This document shows positions 8,440 through 19,438 of a DNA stretch of 64,000 bases, piece after piece; position 1 is the first letter of the stretch; each line of letters opens with the position of its first letter. The notes beneath the pieces are model-generated. The model saw only the letters and a program-made list of their open reading frames with translations, made no database searches and was not told the origin of the DNA. Source of the stretch: a bacterium Scap17 (GTDB taxonomy: Bacteria > Pseudomonadota > Gammaproteobacteria > Pseudomonadales > Halomonadaceae). The stretch spans positions 930,001 to 994,000 of the forward strand of contig VINJ01000001.1 in assembly GCA_013376735.1 (NCBI GenBank). The letters are read 5' to 3'. Position numbers and translations under genes: made by a program.

Positions 8440-8679
8440 ATGATCAAGACATTGACCTTTGCCAGCATGCACTTCTCCATCGCCTTCGGTGTCACCTACC
8501 TGCTGACCGGCGATATCGTGGTCGGCGGCCTGGTCGCCATCGTCGAGCCGGCGGTCAACACCGTCGCCTTCTTCTTCCACGAGAAGGTCTGGAATCGCGT
8601 CACCGCGCGCCGCCAGCAGGCAGCTGAGCGCGAGGCAGACTCGCGAAATCCCATGAGCGGGGCGGCGCTAGCGGGCTGA
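8440..8679 (+). CDS. DUF2061 small membrane protein
   Basis: 79 residues with two hydrophobic segments (FASMHFSIAFGVTYLLTG, VVGGLVAIVEPAVNTVAFFF) and the family-typical HEKVWNRV before a basic, charged tail. It belongs to the DUF2061 group of short inner-membrane proteins of unknown function. ATG 8440 has CGGAGGG upstream. No partner is evident in the neighbouring genes. Confidence 0.8.
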   Translation: MIKTLTFASMHFSIAFGVTYLLTGDIVVGGLVAIVEPAVNTVAFFFHEKVWNRVTARRQQAAEREADSRNPMSGAALAG

Positions 8680-8741
8680 AGCCGCTTGCGCGTAGCGAGG
8701 ATGCGCCGCAGAATCGAGCGACCTTTTTCCCGGAGCTCCCC

Positions 8742-9851
8742 ATGCTGAAGCTTGCCCCTCGCACCGCCCGTTCCTCTCTTCCTGCCAGGGCCTCTTGTCC
8801 TGCCCGCGCCCGCCAGCGTCCTCTCGTCCAAGGGGCTTTGGCGTTGCTGCTGGGGCTTGCCGGCAGCCTGACTGCTCTCGAATCCGTGTCAGCCGACGAG
8901 ACGCGCGATTATCACTACAGTGACGCCCATCTGCACTTCGTGGACTTCTTCCAGCAGGGTGAGGGGCTGGGGGCCTTGCTGGATGCCATGGACGAGGCGC
9001 AGGTCGATCACGCCCTGGTCACGGGCATTGGCGTTGCCAAGAAATGGCAGCAGGACGCACCCAAGAAACCACGTTACTACATGGGCGATGATGCGCCGGT
9101 CTACTGGTATTCCGGTACCGATTACATCCTGGCCGAGGCGCTGACTCGCGCGCCCGAGTCGGTACAGGCGCGTTTCTCGCCATTCATCACCGGCTTCAAC
9201 CCCACCGATTTGAACGCCGCCGACGAGATCCGCCAGTTGATGGCGATCTATCCCGGCTTCTGGAGGGGCATCGGGGAGGTCTTCACGCGCCATGATGATC
9301 TGACGCGTCTGACCGAAGGCGAGACGCCGCGCGCCAATCATCCTGCCTTGATGAAGGTCTATGCGCTGGCGGCAGAGAAAGGCCTGCCGGTGATGATCCA
9401 TTCCAATATCACCAGCAAACGGGAAGGGCATGAGGGCCTGTACCTCGAGGAATTCGAGAGTGCGGTGCGCGACAATCCGAACACGACCTTCATCTGGGCG
9501 CACGCCGGGACCAGTGCCGAGCTCAATCGCCGTCTGGGGCGCATGACCTGGCTACACGGCGAGATTGAGCGCATGCTGGAAACCTATCCCAACCTGAATA
9601 TCGACCTGTCCTGGTCAGTGCTGGAACCCTATCTGCTGGACGATGAAGGGCAGCCGCGCGCGCGCTGGGTCAAGCTGGTCGAGCGCTTCCCACAGCGCTT
9701 CGTGCTCGGCAGTGACGTGGTCGGGCGCTTCGGCTCGGTGGGCGATATCCTCGCCAGCTATACGCCCTTCCTCGATGCGCTGTCGCCACAGGCGGCGCGC
9801 AATGTTGCGCGCGACAACTTCCTGCGCTGGGTCAATCTGCCGGTCGAATGA
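8742..9851 (+). CDS. Exported amidohydrolase-2 family protein
   Basis: 369 residues. The long N-terminal leader is Arg-rich (RPLVQ) with a hydrophobic core ALALLLGLAGSLTALESVSA, giving a predicted signal peptide with cleavage near residue 50. The mature part starts with the metal-site motif DAHLHFVDFF. It continues as a TIM-barrel hydrolase with HSNITSK (about residue 224), WAHAGTS and LGSDVVGRFG, the expected metal and acid positions of the amidohydrolase_2 superfamily. The substrate is unknown. It is followed by a bidirectional terminator shared with purH. Confidence 0.75.
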   Translation: MLKLAPRTARSSLPARASCPARARQRPLVQGALALLLGLAGSLTALESVSADETRDYHYSDAHLHFVDFFQQGEGLGALLDAMDEAQVDHALVTGIGVAKKWQQDAPKKPRYYMGDDAPVYWYSGTDYILAEALTRAPESVQARFSPFITGFNPTDLNAADEIRQLMAIYPGFWRGIGEVFTRHDDLTRLTEGETPRANHPALMKVYALAAEKGLPVMIHSNITSKREGHEGLYLEEFESAVRDNPNTTFIWAHAGTSAELNRRLGRMTWLHGEIERMLETYPNLNIDLSWSVLEPYLLDDEGQPRARWVKLVERFPQRFVLGSDVVGRFGSVGDILASYTPFLDALSPQAARNVARDNFLRWVNLPVE

Positions 9852-9877
9852 CCTCGTTCCTTGCCGTCTGCGCATGA

Positions 9878-9917
9878 AAAAGCCCCCGCCAGCGATTATT
9901 CGCTGACGGGGGCTTTT
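9878..9917. terminator. Bidirectional terminator, amidohydrolase / purH
   Basis: AAAAGCCCCCG...CGGGGGCTTTT with an inner CCAGCG/CGCTGA stem. It sits between convergent genes with a T-run on both strands. Confidence 0.85.
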
Positions 9918-9935
9918 GCGTGAGCGCTAGTCTAT

Positions 9936-9971
9936 ACGCTCGTGCAAGTCACCGTGCTCGTGCATGCCACT
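9936..9971. repeat. Imperfect 18-bp tandem duplication
   Basis: ACGCTCGTGCAAGTCACC followed by GTGCTCGTGCATGCCACT (13 of 18 identical), in the spacer just past the purH stop. Confidence 0.5.
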
Positions 9972-9988
9972 GAAGTACTGACATCTGA

Positions 9989-11566
9989 TCAGTGACGGAA
10001 GTGACGCATGCCGGTGAATACCATGGCGATGCCGGCTTCGTTGGCCGCATCGATGACTTCCTGATCGCGCATGGAGCCACCCGGCTGGATGACGGCAGTG
10101 ATGCCGGCTGCCGCGGCGGCGTCGATACCGTCGCGGAACGGGAAGAAGGCATCGGAGGCCATCACGGAGCCCGGCACTTCCAGACCTTCATCGGCGGCCT
10201 TGATGCCGGCGATCCTGGCGGAGTACACACGGCTCATCTGGCCGGCGCCCACACCGATGGTCTGGCCATCCTTGATGTAGACGATGGCGTTGGACTTGAC
10301 GAACTTGGCGACTTTCCAGGCGAAGGTCAGGTCGTTGAGTTCCTGCTCGCTCGGCGCACGCTCGGTGACGACCTTTAGCTCATCACGGCCGACCATGCCC
10401 TGGTCGCGGTCCTGGACCAGCAGGCCGCCGGTGACACGCTTGAAGTCATGACCGCCGGTACGCTCGGCCGCCCAGGCATCCGCGACGTCGAGCAGGCGCA
10501 CATTGGCCTTGGTAGCGACGATGGCCGCCGCCTCTTCACTGATGCCCGGGGCGATGATCACCTCGACGAACTGACGCGAGACGATCGCCTGTGCGGTCTC
10601 GGCATCCAGCGGCACGTTGAAGGCGATGATGCCACCGAAGGCGCTGGTCGGGTCGGTTTGATAGGCACGCTCGTAGGCGGCCAGGGCAGACTCGCCGATG
10701 GCGACGCCACACGGGTTGGCGTGCTTGACGATGACACAGGCGGTCTCGTCGAAGGCCTTGACGCACTCGAAGGCGGCATCGGTGTCGGCGACGTTGTTGT
10801 AGGACAACGCCTTGCCCTGCACCTGCACGGCCGTGGCGACGCTGGCCTCGGTGGCACCGTCCTCGACGTAGAAGGCCGCATTCTGGTGCGGGTTCTCGCC
10901 GTAACGCATGTCCTGCTTCTTGCTCAGACTGACGTTGTACTGACGCGGCAGGCCTTCGCTGCCGCCTTCGACGCGCTGGCCCAGCCAGTTGGCGATGGCG
11001 CCATCGTAGGCCGCGGTGTGCTCGAAGGCGGCCACGGCGAGGTCGAAGCGCGCGCCATCGCTGACGGCGTTGTCATTGGCATCCATCTCGGCGATCACGC
11101 GGTCATAATCCGAGGCGTTGACGACAATGGTGGTGTGGGCGTGGTTCTTGGCGCAGGAGCGCACCATGGTCGGGCCGCCGATATCGATGTTCTCGATGGC
11201 ATCTTCCAGCGAGCAATCCGGGTTGGCCACGGTAGCGGCGAACGGGTACAGATTGACGATGACCATGTCGATGGGGTCGATGCCGTGCTCGGCCATCACC
11301 GCATCATCCTGGCCGCGACGACCGAGGATGCCGCCGTGGATCTTCGGGTGCAGGGTCTTGACCCGGCCATCCATCATTTCCGGGAAACCGGTGTGCTCGG
11401 ACACTTCCGTCACGGCAAGGCCGTTGTCCTTGAGCAGGCGGAAGGTACCGCCAGTGGACAGCAGGGCGACGCCGCGGGCGTCCAGGGCACGAGCGAATTC
11501 GACGATTCCGGTCTTGTCGGAAACACTCAGGAGGGCGCGACGGATGGCTTGGGGCTTGGCTTGCAT
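9989..11566 (-). CDS. purH: Bifunctional AICAR transformylase / IMP cyclohydrolase
   Basis: Catalyses the last two steps of IMP synthesis. The N-terminal MGS-like IMP cyclohydrolase domain runs [41 protein letters not shown]. The C-terminal transformylase contains [11 protein letters not shown] and [16 protein letters not shown]. At 525 residues it matches E. coli PurH (529). Start 11566 ([13 protein letters not shown]) has GGAG upstream; an in-frame ATG 24 nt earlier lacks one. purD, its usual partner, does not follow. The start lies only 22 nt past an intrinsic terminator after fis, so expression must rely on read-through or a promoter within fis. Confidence 0.97.
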   Translation of the reverse strand: MQAKPQAIRRALLSVSDKTGIVEFARALDARGVALLSTGGTFRLLKDNGLAVTEVSEHTGFPEMMDGRVKTLHPKIHGGILGRRGQDDAVMAEHGIDPIDMVIVNLYPFAATVANPDCSLEDAIENIDIGGPTMVRSCAKNHAHTTIVVNASDYDRVIAEMDANDNAVSDGARFDLAVAAFEHTAAYDGAIANWLGQRVEGGSEGLPRQYNVSLSKKQDMRYGENPHQNAAFYVEDGATEASVATAVQVQGKALSYNNVADTDAAFECVKAFDETACVIVKHANPCGVAIGESALAAYERAYQTDPTSAFGGIIAFNVPLDAETAQAIVSRQFVEVIIAPGISEEAAAIVATKANVRLLDVADAWAAERTGGHDFKRVTGGLLVQDRDQGMVGRDELKVVTERAPSEQELNDLTFAWKVAKFVKSNAIVYIKDGQTIGVGAGQMSRVYSARIAGIKAADEGLEVPGSVMASDAFFPFRDGIDAAAAAGITAVIQPGGSMRDQEVIDAANEAGIAMVFTGMRHFRH

Positions 11567-11588
11567 GATGCTCCACTCGTGGATCAAC

Positions 11589-11624
11589 AAAAAGACGCCG
11601 GGGCACCTGTAAAGGTGCCCCGGC
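11589..11624 (-). terminator. Strong terminator between fis and purH
   Basis: Perfect 12-bp stem GCCGGGGCACCT / AGGTGCCCCGGC with loop GTAA (plus-strand view). On the minus strand it is followed by GTCTTTTTG. It would stop the dusB-fis transcript just before the purH ribosome-binding site. Confidence 0.75.
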
Positions 11625-11628
11625 GGGG

Positions 11629-11925
11629 TCAGATCAGATCAAACTGCTTGAGCTTCTTGCGCAACGTGCCTCGGTTGAGGCCCAGCATGTCGGCGGCGCG
11701 GGTCTGGTTGCCCTGTGCGTGGGCCATCACCGCCTCCAGCAGCGGCGCCTCGACCTCGGCCATCACCATGGCATGCAGGTCGGTGACCTGCTCACCATCC
11801 AGGTGGGCGAAGTAGCGCGCCATGGAGTGCTCGACCGCCTCGCGCAGGGTCTGATGGTGCCGCACGGGCGTCATCAGGGTGGCCTGACTTGCGTCGTCGG
11901 GTGAAAGAGGGTGCCTGCTGGTCAT
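11629..11925 (-). CDS. fis: DNA-binding protein Fis
   Basis: 98-residue nucleoid protein that bends DNA and tunes rRNA, recombination and growth-phase genes. The C-terminal helix-turn-helix [26 protein letters not shown] is nearly identical to E. coli Fis. The beta-hairpin region around residues 20-40 is more divergent, as in pseudomonads. Its ATG overlaps the dusB stop by four nt (ATGA), the classic dusB-fis operon. A terminator follows immediately. Confidence 0.97.
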   Translation of the reverse strand: MTSRHPLSPDDASQATLMTPVRHHQTLREAVEHSMARYFAHLDGEQVTDLHAMVMAEVEAPLLEAVMAHAQGNQTRAADMLGLNRGTLRKKLKQFDLI

Positions 11926-12956
11926 GCTGCGTGACTTCCTTGCGTCTCTGTGCGGGCGATGCCTTCCGGCTCGCCGAACAGGCGGGTCAGGAACTGGCGC
12001 TGTTCTTCCGGCTCCTCGAGGGGATTGAAGTGGCGCTTGAGCTCACTGCCATCCTCGCGCGTCGCTAGATACCAGCCCACATGCTTGCGCGCGATGCGCA
12101 CGCCCATGTAGTCACCGTAGAATTCGTACAGGGCCTCGAGGTGGGTGCGCATCACTAGGGCGCGTTCCGCATCGCTCGGGCCACAGGCTACCTGGCCGGT
12201 GGCCAGATAGTGATTGATCTCGCGGAAGATCCAGGGGTTGCCCTGGGCCGCACGGCCGACCATCACGGCGTCGGCGCCCGTATAGTCAAGCACATGTCGC
12301 GCCTTCTCGCCGCTGTCGATATCGCCATTGGCGAAGACCGGAATCGACACTGTGGCCTTCACGGCGGCGATGGTGTCGTATTCGGCTTCACCGGTATATT
12401 TCTGCTGGCGAGTGCGACCATGCACGGACAACGCCTGGATGCCGGCGTTTTCGGCCATGCGCGCGATAGTGATGGCGTTGCGTGTCTCTTCGCACCAGCC
12501 GGTGCGCATCTTGAGCGTGACTGGCACGTCCACGGCGCGCACCACGGCATCGAGAATCTCGCCGACGAGCTTCTCGTCGCGCATCAGGGCAGAGCCGGCG
12601 GCCTTGTTACAGACCTTCTTGGCTGGGCAGCCCATGTTGATGTCGATGATCTCGGCACCCATCTCGGCGTTGAGCGCCGCGGCCTCGGCCAGCATGGCGG
12701 CGTCACCGCCGGCGATCTGCACGGCACGCGGGCCGGGTTCACCGGCATGGTTCATGCGCGTGCGGGACTTGACGGTATTCCACAGCCGCTTGTCACTGGT
12801 CACCATCTCCGATACCACCAGCCCGGCGCCCAGCTCACGACATTGCTGTCGAAACGGGCGATCGGTGACACCGGCCATCGGGGCCAGAATCACGCGATTG
12901 GGAAGCTGGTGTACGCCGATGCGGGGCAGGTCGGCGGGAAGCGGGGTATCGGTCAT
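11922..12956 (-). CDS. dusB: tRNA-dihydrouridine synthase B
   Basis: Flavoenzyme of 344 residues that reduces uridine to dihydrouridine in tRNA D-loops. APMAGVTDRPFR at the N terminus, the catalytic-Cys motif NMGCPAKKVCNKAAGSALM, LKMRTGW, and VHGRTRQQKY are DusB signatures. FANGDIDS and MVGRAAQGNPWIF form the phosphate/FMN site. It is translationally coupled to fis. The 200-bp upstream spacer to prmA should hold the operon promoter and contains a 12-bp tandem duplication near prmA. Confidence 0.97.
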   Translation of the reverse strand: MTDTPLPADLPRIGVHQLPNRVILAPMAGVTDRPFRQQCRELGAGLVVSEMVTSDKRLWNTVKSRTRMNHAGEPGPRAVQIAGGDAAMLAEAAALNAEMGAEIIDINMGCPAKKVCNKAAGSALMRDEKLVGEILDAVVRAVDVPVTLKMRTGWCEETRNAITIARMAENAGIQALSVHGRTRQQKYTGEAEYDTIAAVKATVSIPVFANGDIDSGEKARHVLDYTGADAVMVGRAAQGNPWIFREINHYLATGQVACGPSDAERALVMRTHLEALYEFYGDYMGVRIARKHVGWYLATREDGSELKRHFNPLEEPEEQRQFLTRLFGEPEGIARTETQGSHAA

Positions 12957-13128
12957 GGGGCTCGTGTCATGCGTGTGGTGTCAGGCGAGCGATTCGCCGT
13001 GGTGCCAACGGATTCGCGGGGGCGTCATGATACCTAGAGCGCCGCAGGGTTTGAAGGGCTATTTCATCCACAATGCATCGCGGATGCGTTCTCCCTGTGC
13101 GGCTGCGGCGCTCACGGCGTGGCTCATA

Positions 13129-13152
13129 CGTGTCTTATGGCGTGTCTTATAG
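13129..13152. repeat. 12-bp tandem duplication
   Basis: CGTGTCTTATGG followed by CGTGTCTTATAG (11 of 12 identical), ending 7 bp from the prmA stop codon. Confidence 0.65.
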
Positions 13153-13158
13153 CGAGCT

Positions 13159-14073
13159 TCAGCCCATCAGCGGACGCTGACCATTGAGGCGTACCCAGCC
13201 ATCGCGCTCGGTGGGCTCTTCCATGATCAGGCCAGCCTCACGATAGGCGTCGAGCACCTCCCCCGCCTGGGGCGCGAGAATGCCGGAGAGCGCCAGCCGG
13301 CCGCCCGGGGCGACACTGGCAGCAATCTGCGGAGCCAGTTCGACCAGCGGGCCGGCCAGGATGTTGGCGACCACGATCTGATAGCCCGCGTCCGGCAGGC
13401 GGTCCGGGTAGCACAGGGTCAGCTGGTCGCTGACGTCATTGCGCTGGGCGTTCTCACGCGAGGCCTGCAGGGCCTGCGGGTCGATGTCGGTGCCCAACGC
13501 ATCCACCGCGCCGAGCTTCAGTGCGGCGATGGCGAGAATGCCGGAGCCACAGCCGAAGTCGAGCACGCTGTGCTGGGCGAGCTTGCCATCGACGGCCAGA
13601 CCATCGAGCCATTCCAGGCACAGGGCGGTGGTCGGATGGGTGCCGGTACCGAAGGCCAGGCCGGGGTCGAGCATCAGATTGACGGCGTCCTGCTCCGGGG
13701 CATCGTGCCAGCTGGGTACGATCCACAGACGCTGGCCCATCTTGAGCGGCTCGAAGCCGTCCATCCATTCGCGGCTCCAGTCACGGTCCTCGAGGATCTC
13801 GACCTCGATCTCCGGGCAGGGCTCGTCGGGAATCAGCGCCGCCCAGCCGGCCTTGACCCGCTCGCGCATGGCCTCGATGCCTTCGGTGCCATCCCACAGG
13901 CCGGTGAGGACAGTCTCGCTCCACAGCGGTGTGCTGCCGAGGTCCGGCTCGAACAGCGGTTGGTCTTCAGCATCCTGCAGCGTGATGGCGCAGGCGCCTT
14001 CTTCCATCAGCAGATGCTCGAGAATCTCGGCGTGGTCGGGGGCGATGCGCGCCTTGAGTTGCAGCCAGGACAT
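13159..14073 (-). CDS. prmA: Ribosomal protein L11 methyltransferase
   Basis: 304-residue SAM-dependent enzyme that trimethylates lysines and the N terminus of L11. An N-terminal ferredoxin-like L11-recognition domain ([27 protein letters not shown]) precedes the Rossmann methyltransferase domain. That domain has [38 protein letters not shown] and [10 protein letters not shown]. Length and motifs are typical. It is on the same strand as aroQ-accB-accC but separated from accC by a hairpin. Confidence 0.96.
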   Translation of the reverse strand: MSWLQLKARIAPDHAEILEHLLMEEGACAITLQDAEDQPLFEPDLGSTPLWSETVLTGLWDGTEGIEAMRERVKAGWAALIPDEPCPEIEVEILEDRDWSREWMDGFEPLKMGQRLWIVPSWHDAPEQDAVNLMLDPGLAFGTGTHPTTALCLEWLDGLAVDGKLAQHSVLDFGCGSGILAIAALKLGAVDALGTDIDPQALQASRENAQRNDVSDQLTLCYPDRLPDAGYQIVVANILAGPLVELAPQIAASVAPGGRLALSGILAPQAGEVLDAYREAGLIMEEPTERDGWVRLNGQRPLMG

Positions 14074-14118
14074 GGTGACTCCTGTCGATGGGCGATAAGA
14101 AAGGGGAGGAGGGCACAG

Positions 14119-14154
14119 ACGACAGAAGGGCAGCCGAGGCCACCCTTCTGTCGT
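14119..14154 (-). terminator. Hairpin between accC and prmA
   Basis: ACGACAGAAGGG and CCCTTCTGTCGT form a perfect 12-bp stem with a 12-nt loop. The downstream minus-strand sequence is pyrimidine-rich but has no clean T-run, so termination may be partial. Confidence 0.5.
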
Positions 14155-14196
14155 GCGTCCATCGGCAACCAGGTCACCGATCTCAAGCGGGGCGTC

Positions 14197-15537
<1,341 letters not shown>

Positions 15538-15556
15538 GGTGACGTGTCCGTTGGGA

Positions 15557-16036
15557 TCAGGAAATGACGATCATGGGCTGGTCGAATTCAACCGGCTCGC
15601 CGTCTTCGATCAGAATGGCTTCGACGACGCCGTCCTTGTCGGCTTCGATCTGGTTCATCATCTTCATGGCCTCGACGATGCAGACGGTATCACCTTTCTT
15701 GACGCTCTGGCCGACTTCGATGAAGGCCTTGGAGCCGGGTGCCGGAGACCGGTAGAAGGAGCCGACCATCGGGGAGTTGATGGTGTGACCCTGCGGTGCA
15801 GCCGGTGCAGCCGGTGCAGCCGGAGCGGCAGGTGCTTCAGCGGCGCCAGCGGCTGCCGGAGCGGCCTGCTGCATCGGCTGCTGCTGCATCATCGGGGCCT
15901 GCATCATCGGCTGCTGGGCGAAGCCCTGCGGATGGCGGCTGATGCGAACGGACTCTTCGCCTTCCTGGATCTCGATTTCGCTGATGTTGGACTCTTCGAG
16001 CAGCTCGATCAGCTTCTTGACCTTGCGGATATCCAT
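15557..16036 (-). CDS. accB: Biotin carboxyl carrier protein of acetyl-CoA carboxylase
   Basis: 159 residues. The N-terminal [23 protein letters not shown] helix region and a Pro/Ala/Gln/Met-rich flexible linker ([20 protein letters not shown]) lead to the biotinyl domain. The acceptor lysine sits in [16 protein letters not shown]. The linker DNA contains three exact 9-bp units. Start 16036 gives the canonical MDIRK. Lies between aroQ and accC on the same strand, as in many gammaproteobacteria. Confidence 0.98.
   Translation of the reverse strand: MDIRKVKKLIELLEESNISEIEIQEGEESVRISRHPQGFAQQPMMQAPMMQQQPMQQAAPAAAGAAEAPAAPAAPAAPAAPQGHTINSPMVGSFYRSPAPGSKAFIEVGQSVKKGDTVCIVEAMKMMNQIEADKDGVVEAILIEDGEPVEFDQPMIVIS
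15795..15821. repeat. Three exact 9-bp units in the accB linker
   Basis: GGTGCAGCC x3 within the coding region of the Ala-Pro linker. In-frame unit changes would only alter linker length. Confidence 0.75.
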
Positions 16037-16208
16037 GAAATTAATCCCGATGTGAATGTGGCTGGAAATGGGGTGTGCAGCCGTGATGGCGGCGGCTACG
16101 GGCGACAGCCCCGACGGCTGTCCCGACCATGGCGATGGCCGGTGAATCCTGGTGTCAGGCGGTGATGATGCCTGATGGTGGTGCGTGAACACCTCTCTGG
16201 ACGTGCCC

Positions 16209-16649
16209 TTACTGCGCGAGATCGTCCAGGGCGGCGTCAAGGGCCATGTCATAGCTTAGAGCGCCAAAGCCCATGATCACGCCGCGTGCCACATCGGAAA
16301 GATACGAATGGTGGCGGAACGGCTCGCGGGCATGGGTGTTGGAAAGGTGCAGCTCGATGAACGGGAGTGCGATGCCGAGTAGCGCATCGCGCAGCGCAAC
16401 GCTGGTATGGGTAAAGGCCGCCGGATTGATCAGGATGATGGCGGTGCCATCTTCACGGGCAAGGTGGATTCGCTCGATCAGTACATGCTCGGCATTGGAC
16501 TGCAGCCAGTCCAGCTGATGGCCGGCCGCGCTGGCGCGCTGGACCAGACGCTGGTGGATATCCTCCAGCGTGGTGGTGCCATACACCTCGGGTTCACGGG
16601 TCCCCAGCAGATTGAGATTGGGGCCGTTGAGTACCAGGATGCGCGCCAT
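16209..16649 (-). CDS. aroQ: Type II 3-dehydroquinate dehydratase
   Basis: 146-residue dodecameric shikimate-pathway enzyme. [21 protein letters not shown] includes the active-site Arg/Tyr loop, and [16 protein letters not shown] and [20 protein letters not shown] complete the site. It is first in the aroQ-accB-accC transcription unit, 170 bp upstream of accB, a widespread arrangement. The 256-bp region upstream contains short direct and inverted repeats that may be regulatory. Confidence 0.97.
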   Translation of the reverse strand: MARILVLNGPNLNLLGTREPEVYGTTTLEDIHQRLVQRASAAGHQLDWLQSNAEHVLIERIHLAREDGTAIILINPAAFTHTSVALRDALLGIALPFIELHLSNTHAREPFRHHSYLSDVARGVIMGFGALSYDMALDAALDDLAQ

Positions 16650-16725
16650 GAAAGTCCCTTGTGTCAGCCGTGCTCGAGCACCAGGCTCATTGAGCTGTTA
16701 ACCCATGAAGAAAATGCAAAGATAC

Positions 16726-16845
16726 CGTCACTATCCACGACGTTTACCTATTGAGCGTAGGCTGTTGCCGTAGTGACGCGGATTTTGCCGAAATTCTCGA
16801 ACGCTGTCCAGTTTGGCACTGAACCGAAGATTTTGCCGCATTCTT
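16726..16845. repeat. Inverted and direct repeats upstream of aroQ
   Basis: CGTCACTA (16726-16733) is repeated inverted as TAGTGACG (16771-16778). GATTTTGCCG occurs at 16781-16790 and 16829-16838, each followed by an A(A)TTCT-like tail, 48 bp apart. No other gene occupies this spacer. Confidence 0.4.
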
Positions 16846-16905
16846 CGTCCTCGCGTGCGTCTCGGCAGCAACTGCCCCGCGCCGGGCGTGTGGCAGACAC
16901 GCCGC

Positions 16906-18948
16906 TCAGTTCGCGCGCTGTGACGTGCCGCGCTGCTGATCCAGCACCGCTGTCAGGTGCTGGCCGAGCTGGCTGGCGTTGACCTCCCCCTGAATGCGCG
17001 CCTCCTTGAGCTCGCGCTCATCGTCGAAGAACAGCAGGCTAGGAGGGCCGAACAGACCGTATTGCTTGAGCAGCGCCTGGGTCGCGGCCGCAGTACTGGT
17101 GACGTCGGCGCGAATCAGGTGGAACTGGCGCAACTGGCTGGCGACTTTGGGGAAGACCTCGCGCTCCATCACCTTGCACGAGATGCACCAGTCAGCGTAG
17201 TAGTCGACGAAGACCGGCTGGCCGCGGCTGGCGGCCAGTGCCAGTTCTCGCTCGAGCTCGCTCATGTTGCTGACGGTGGTGAAATCCAGTGACGTCTCGG
17301 TGGCCTGTCCGGGTGATGTGCCGCCAGTGAAGGGGGCCAGCGGGCGCAGCGGGTCACCTGCGCCGCCTGCCACGCCCAGCAGGCTGATCATGCCCCAACC
17401 CAGCGCGACCAGTCCCAGTGCCTGACGGGCACGCGCCCAGCCTCGGGTCTGTGCGCTGAGCGCCCCCAGCGCCACGCCGGTGCCGATGGCCAGAATGGCC
17501 CAACCCAGCACCGCCAGAGAGGCCGGCAGCAAGCGCTCGATCAACCACAGTGCCACCCCCAGCAGCAGGATACCGAAGGCCTGCTTGATGCCCTCCATCC
17601 AGGCGCCCGCGCGCGGCAGCAGGCTGGCACCGAAGGTGCCGACCAGAATCAACGGCACGCCCATGCCCAGCCCCAAAGCGAAGAGTGCCAGCCCGCCGGT
17701 CATGGCATCGCCACTGGCGGAAAGATAGACCAGTGCACCGGCCAGAGGTGCCGAGACGCAGGGCGATACCACGAGTACCGATAACGCGCCCGCCAGTGCC
17801 AGCCCGCCGGGGCCGGCGTTCATCAGGCGGCCTTGCAGCGTGTCGAGGCGTGAGTGCATGCCGCTGGGCAGGCGTAGAGTGAAGGCGCCGAACATGGCCA
17901 GCGCGAACAGAACGAACAAGGCAGCGAAGGGGATCAACACGGCAGGCGCCTGTAGATGCGCCTGCAGGTTGAGCCCCGCGCCGAACAGGCCCATCAAGGT
18001 GCCGGCCGCGGCGTAGGTCAGGGCCATGCCCAGGGCGTAGCTCGTCGACAGCAGCAAGGCGCGCGGGCGGCTGGGGCGCTGACCGACGATGATCGAGCTC
18101 AGGATCGGAATCATCGGCAGCACGCAGGGCGTGAAGGTCAGCCCGAGACCGGCGAGGAAGAACAGCCCCAGAGCCGTCAGCAGGCTGGCATCCGCGAACA
18201 ATGCGCTGAAGCCGGCATCGGTGCCGCTGATCGGGGCTGTTGTGGTGCGACTGTCCGTCGACGCCGTCGTATCGCTCGACTGGCTGGCGGTTGGCATCAG
18301 CTGCGTGAAGGGGGCAGGGGCACTCTGCTCGCCGGCCTGCAGAGTGACGGTCTCCGGCGGATAGCAGAGCCCGGCATCGGCGCAGCCCTGGAAAGTGATG
18401 GAGAGCGGGATCGGGCCGCTGGCTGGTGTGTCATCACGCACTGCCTTGCCAGCGGAGGCGCTCATGAGCGGGATACGAATGACCAGCGCATCGTGGAAGA
18501 CATGCACCTCGCCCATGTAGGGATCGTTCTTCAGCTCTCCCGGCGGAAGGTCGGCGTCGCCCAGAGCGACCTGGTCGCTGGTGGTCGCGAAGCTGAACTG
18601 ATGCCGGTAGAGGTAATAGCCTTCGGCACTGGTGAAGCCGACATACAGGGTGTCGCCCTCGCGCCAGCTACGCGGCTTGAAGGCTTCATTGACCGGCAGG
18701 AAATCTCCCTGATTGCCGCTGCCGAACAGGCTGGACGCCGCACTGCTGGAGCCGCTGCCGGCGTTTGAACTTGAGCCTGAACTGAACAGACCGGCATTGG
18801 CGGGCAGCGCCGTCATTGCCTGCGCGATCACCAGAGCGATTGCCAGCAGGGTTGCCAGCAATGCAGGGCCCAGCAGGCGTGAGAACGCGGAGGGGCGTGC
18901 GCGGCCCGTTGGCAGCGCCATGCTGACTTTCAAGAACGAACGAAGCAC
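16906..18948 (-). CDS. dsbD: Thiol:disulfide interchange protein DsbD
   Basis: 680-residue membrane electron carrier that passes reducing power from cytoplasmic thioredoxin to periplasmic DsbC/CcmG. Order: signal/anchor (LLGPALLATLLAIALVIAQ), Gly/Ser-rich stretch, periplasmic alpha domain with the Cys pair in GCADAGLCYPP, an eight-helix membrane domain with Cys in TPCVLPMIPI and SPCVSAPLAG, then a periplasmic thioredoxin domain with YADWCISCKVM. All six redox cysteines are visible. It is somewhat longer than E. coli DsbD (565) because of the leader and linkers. An in-frame ATG 30 nt into the frame is an alternative start. Confidence 0.95.
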   Translation of the reverse strand: MLRSFLKVSMALPTGRARPSAFSRLLGPALLATLLAIALVIAQAMTALPANAGLFSSGSSSNAGSGSSSAASSLFGSGNQGDFLPVNEAFKPRSWREGDTLYVGFTSAEGYYLYRHQFSFATTSDQVALGDADLPPGELKNDPYMGEVHVFHDALVIRIPLMSASAGKAVRDDTPASGPIPLSITFQGCADAGLCYPPETVTLQAGEQSAPAPFTQLMPTASQSSDTTASTDSRTTTAPISGTDAGFSALFADASLLTALGLFFLAGLGLTFTPCVLPMIPILSSIIVGQRPSRPRALLLSTSYALGMALTYAAAGTLMGLFGAGLNLQAHLQAPAVLIPFAALFVLFALAMFGAFTLRLPSGMHSRLDTLQGRLMNAGPGGLALAGALSVLVVSPCVSAPLAGALVYLSASGDAMTGGLALFALGLGMGVPLILVGTFGASLLPRAGAWMEGIKQAFGILLLGVALWLIERLLPASLAVLGWAILAIGTGVALGALSAQTRGWARARQALGLVALGWGMISLLGVAGGAGDPLRPLAPFTGGTSPGQATETSLDFTTVSNMSELERELALAASRGQPVFVDYYADWCISCKVMEREVFPKVASQLRQFHLIRADVTSTAAATQALLKQYGLFGPPSLLFFDDERELKEARIQGEVNASQLGQHLTAVLDQQRGTSQRAN

Positions 18949-19438
18949 GGAAGCATCCTTATACAGTGCCGAAAGAACATCCTGCAGGCCTCAAGGCACC
19001 GCAGTCTCGCGCCGCCATCATCCTGCTCTGGGGTGAGCGCTGGATCGAGAGCAGGCCCATCATCGCCGCGCACGACTTGCACGCGGATGAATGTGCCACC
19101 ATGTAGCAGACATCTCGCTCATGTGAGGGCGTGTGAGGACGTATCGGGGTCGAGTGGTGAAGCCGCCTGCGCGGGTGGCAGTCTGGCCCTCGGCTCTTAC
19201 CGCGGCTCGGTCCACGACCAGGCCCGTGACCCAGCCCGCAGTCCGGAGCGCATCGCACCTTGCTACAGAACCGGCACTTCACCGAGTGCGGCTGGCACGT
19301 GCAGGGGCGCATGATAGGATAGGACGTACGTCATGAGTACCGGCGCTGGATGCATCGGCGCGGCTCATATCCGTTCAGGCAGGTCTGACTCGTCTCTCAC
19401 ACGGCTTTTTCTACAAGGCTTCATACAAGGAAGAACGC
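18949..19438. other. 490-bp divergent spacer dsbD / DUF2333 gene
   Basis: No convincing gene, hairpin terminator or RNA seen. Small frames on both strands lack family resemblance. It presumably carries both promoters. Confidence 0.5.

Noticed and set aside
10448-11815. Long plus-strand frame over purH and fis
   Set aside because: Gly/Val/Asp-rich mirror translation of purH. It crosses the fis-purH terminator and has no homology.
18949-19438. Small gene between dsbD and the DUF2333 gene
   Set aside because: Frames of about 90-117 codons exist on both strands but lack ribosome-binding sites and family-like segments.
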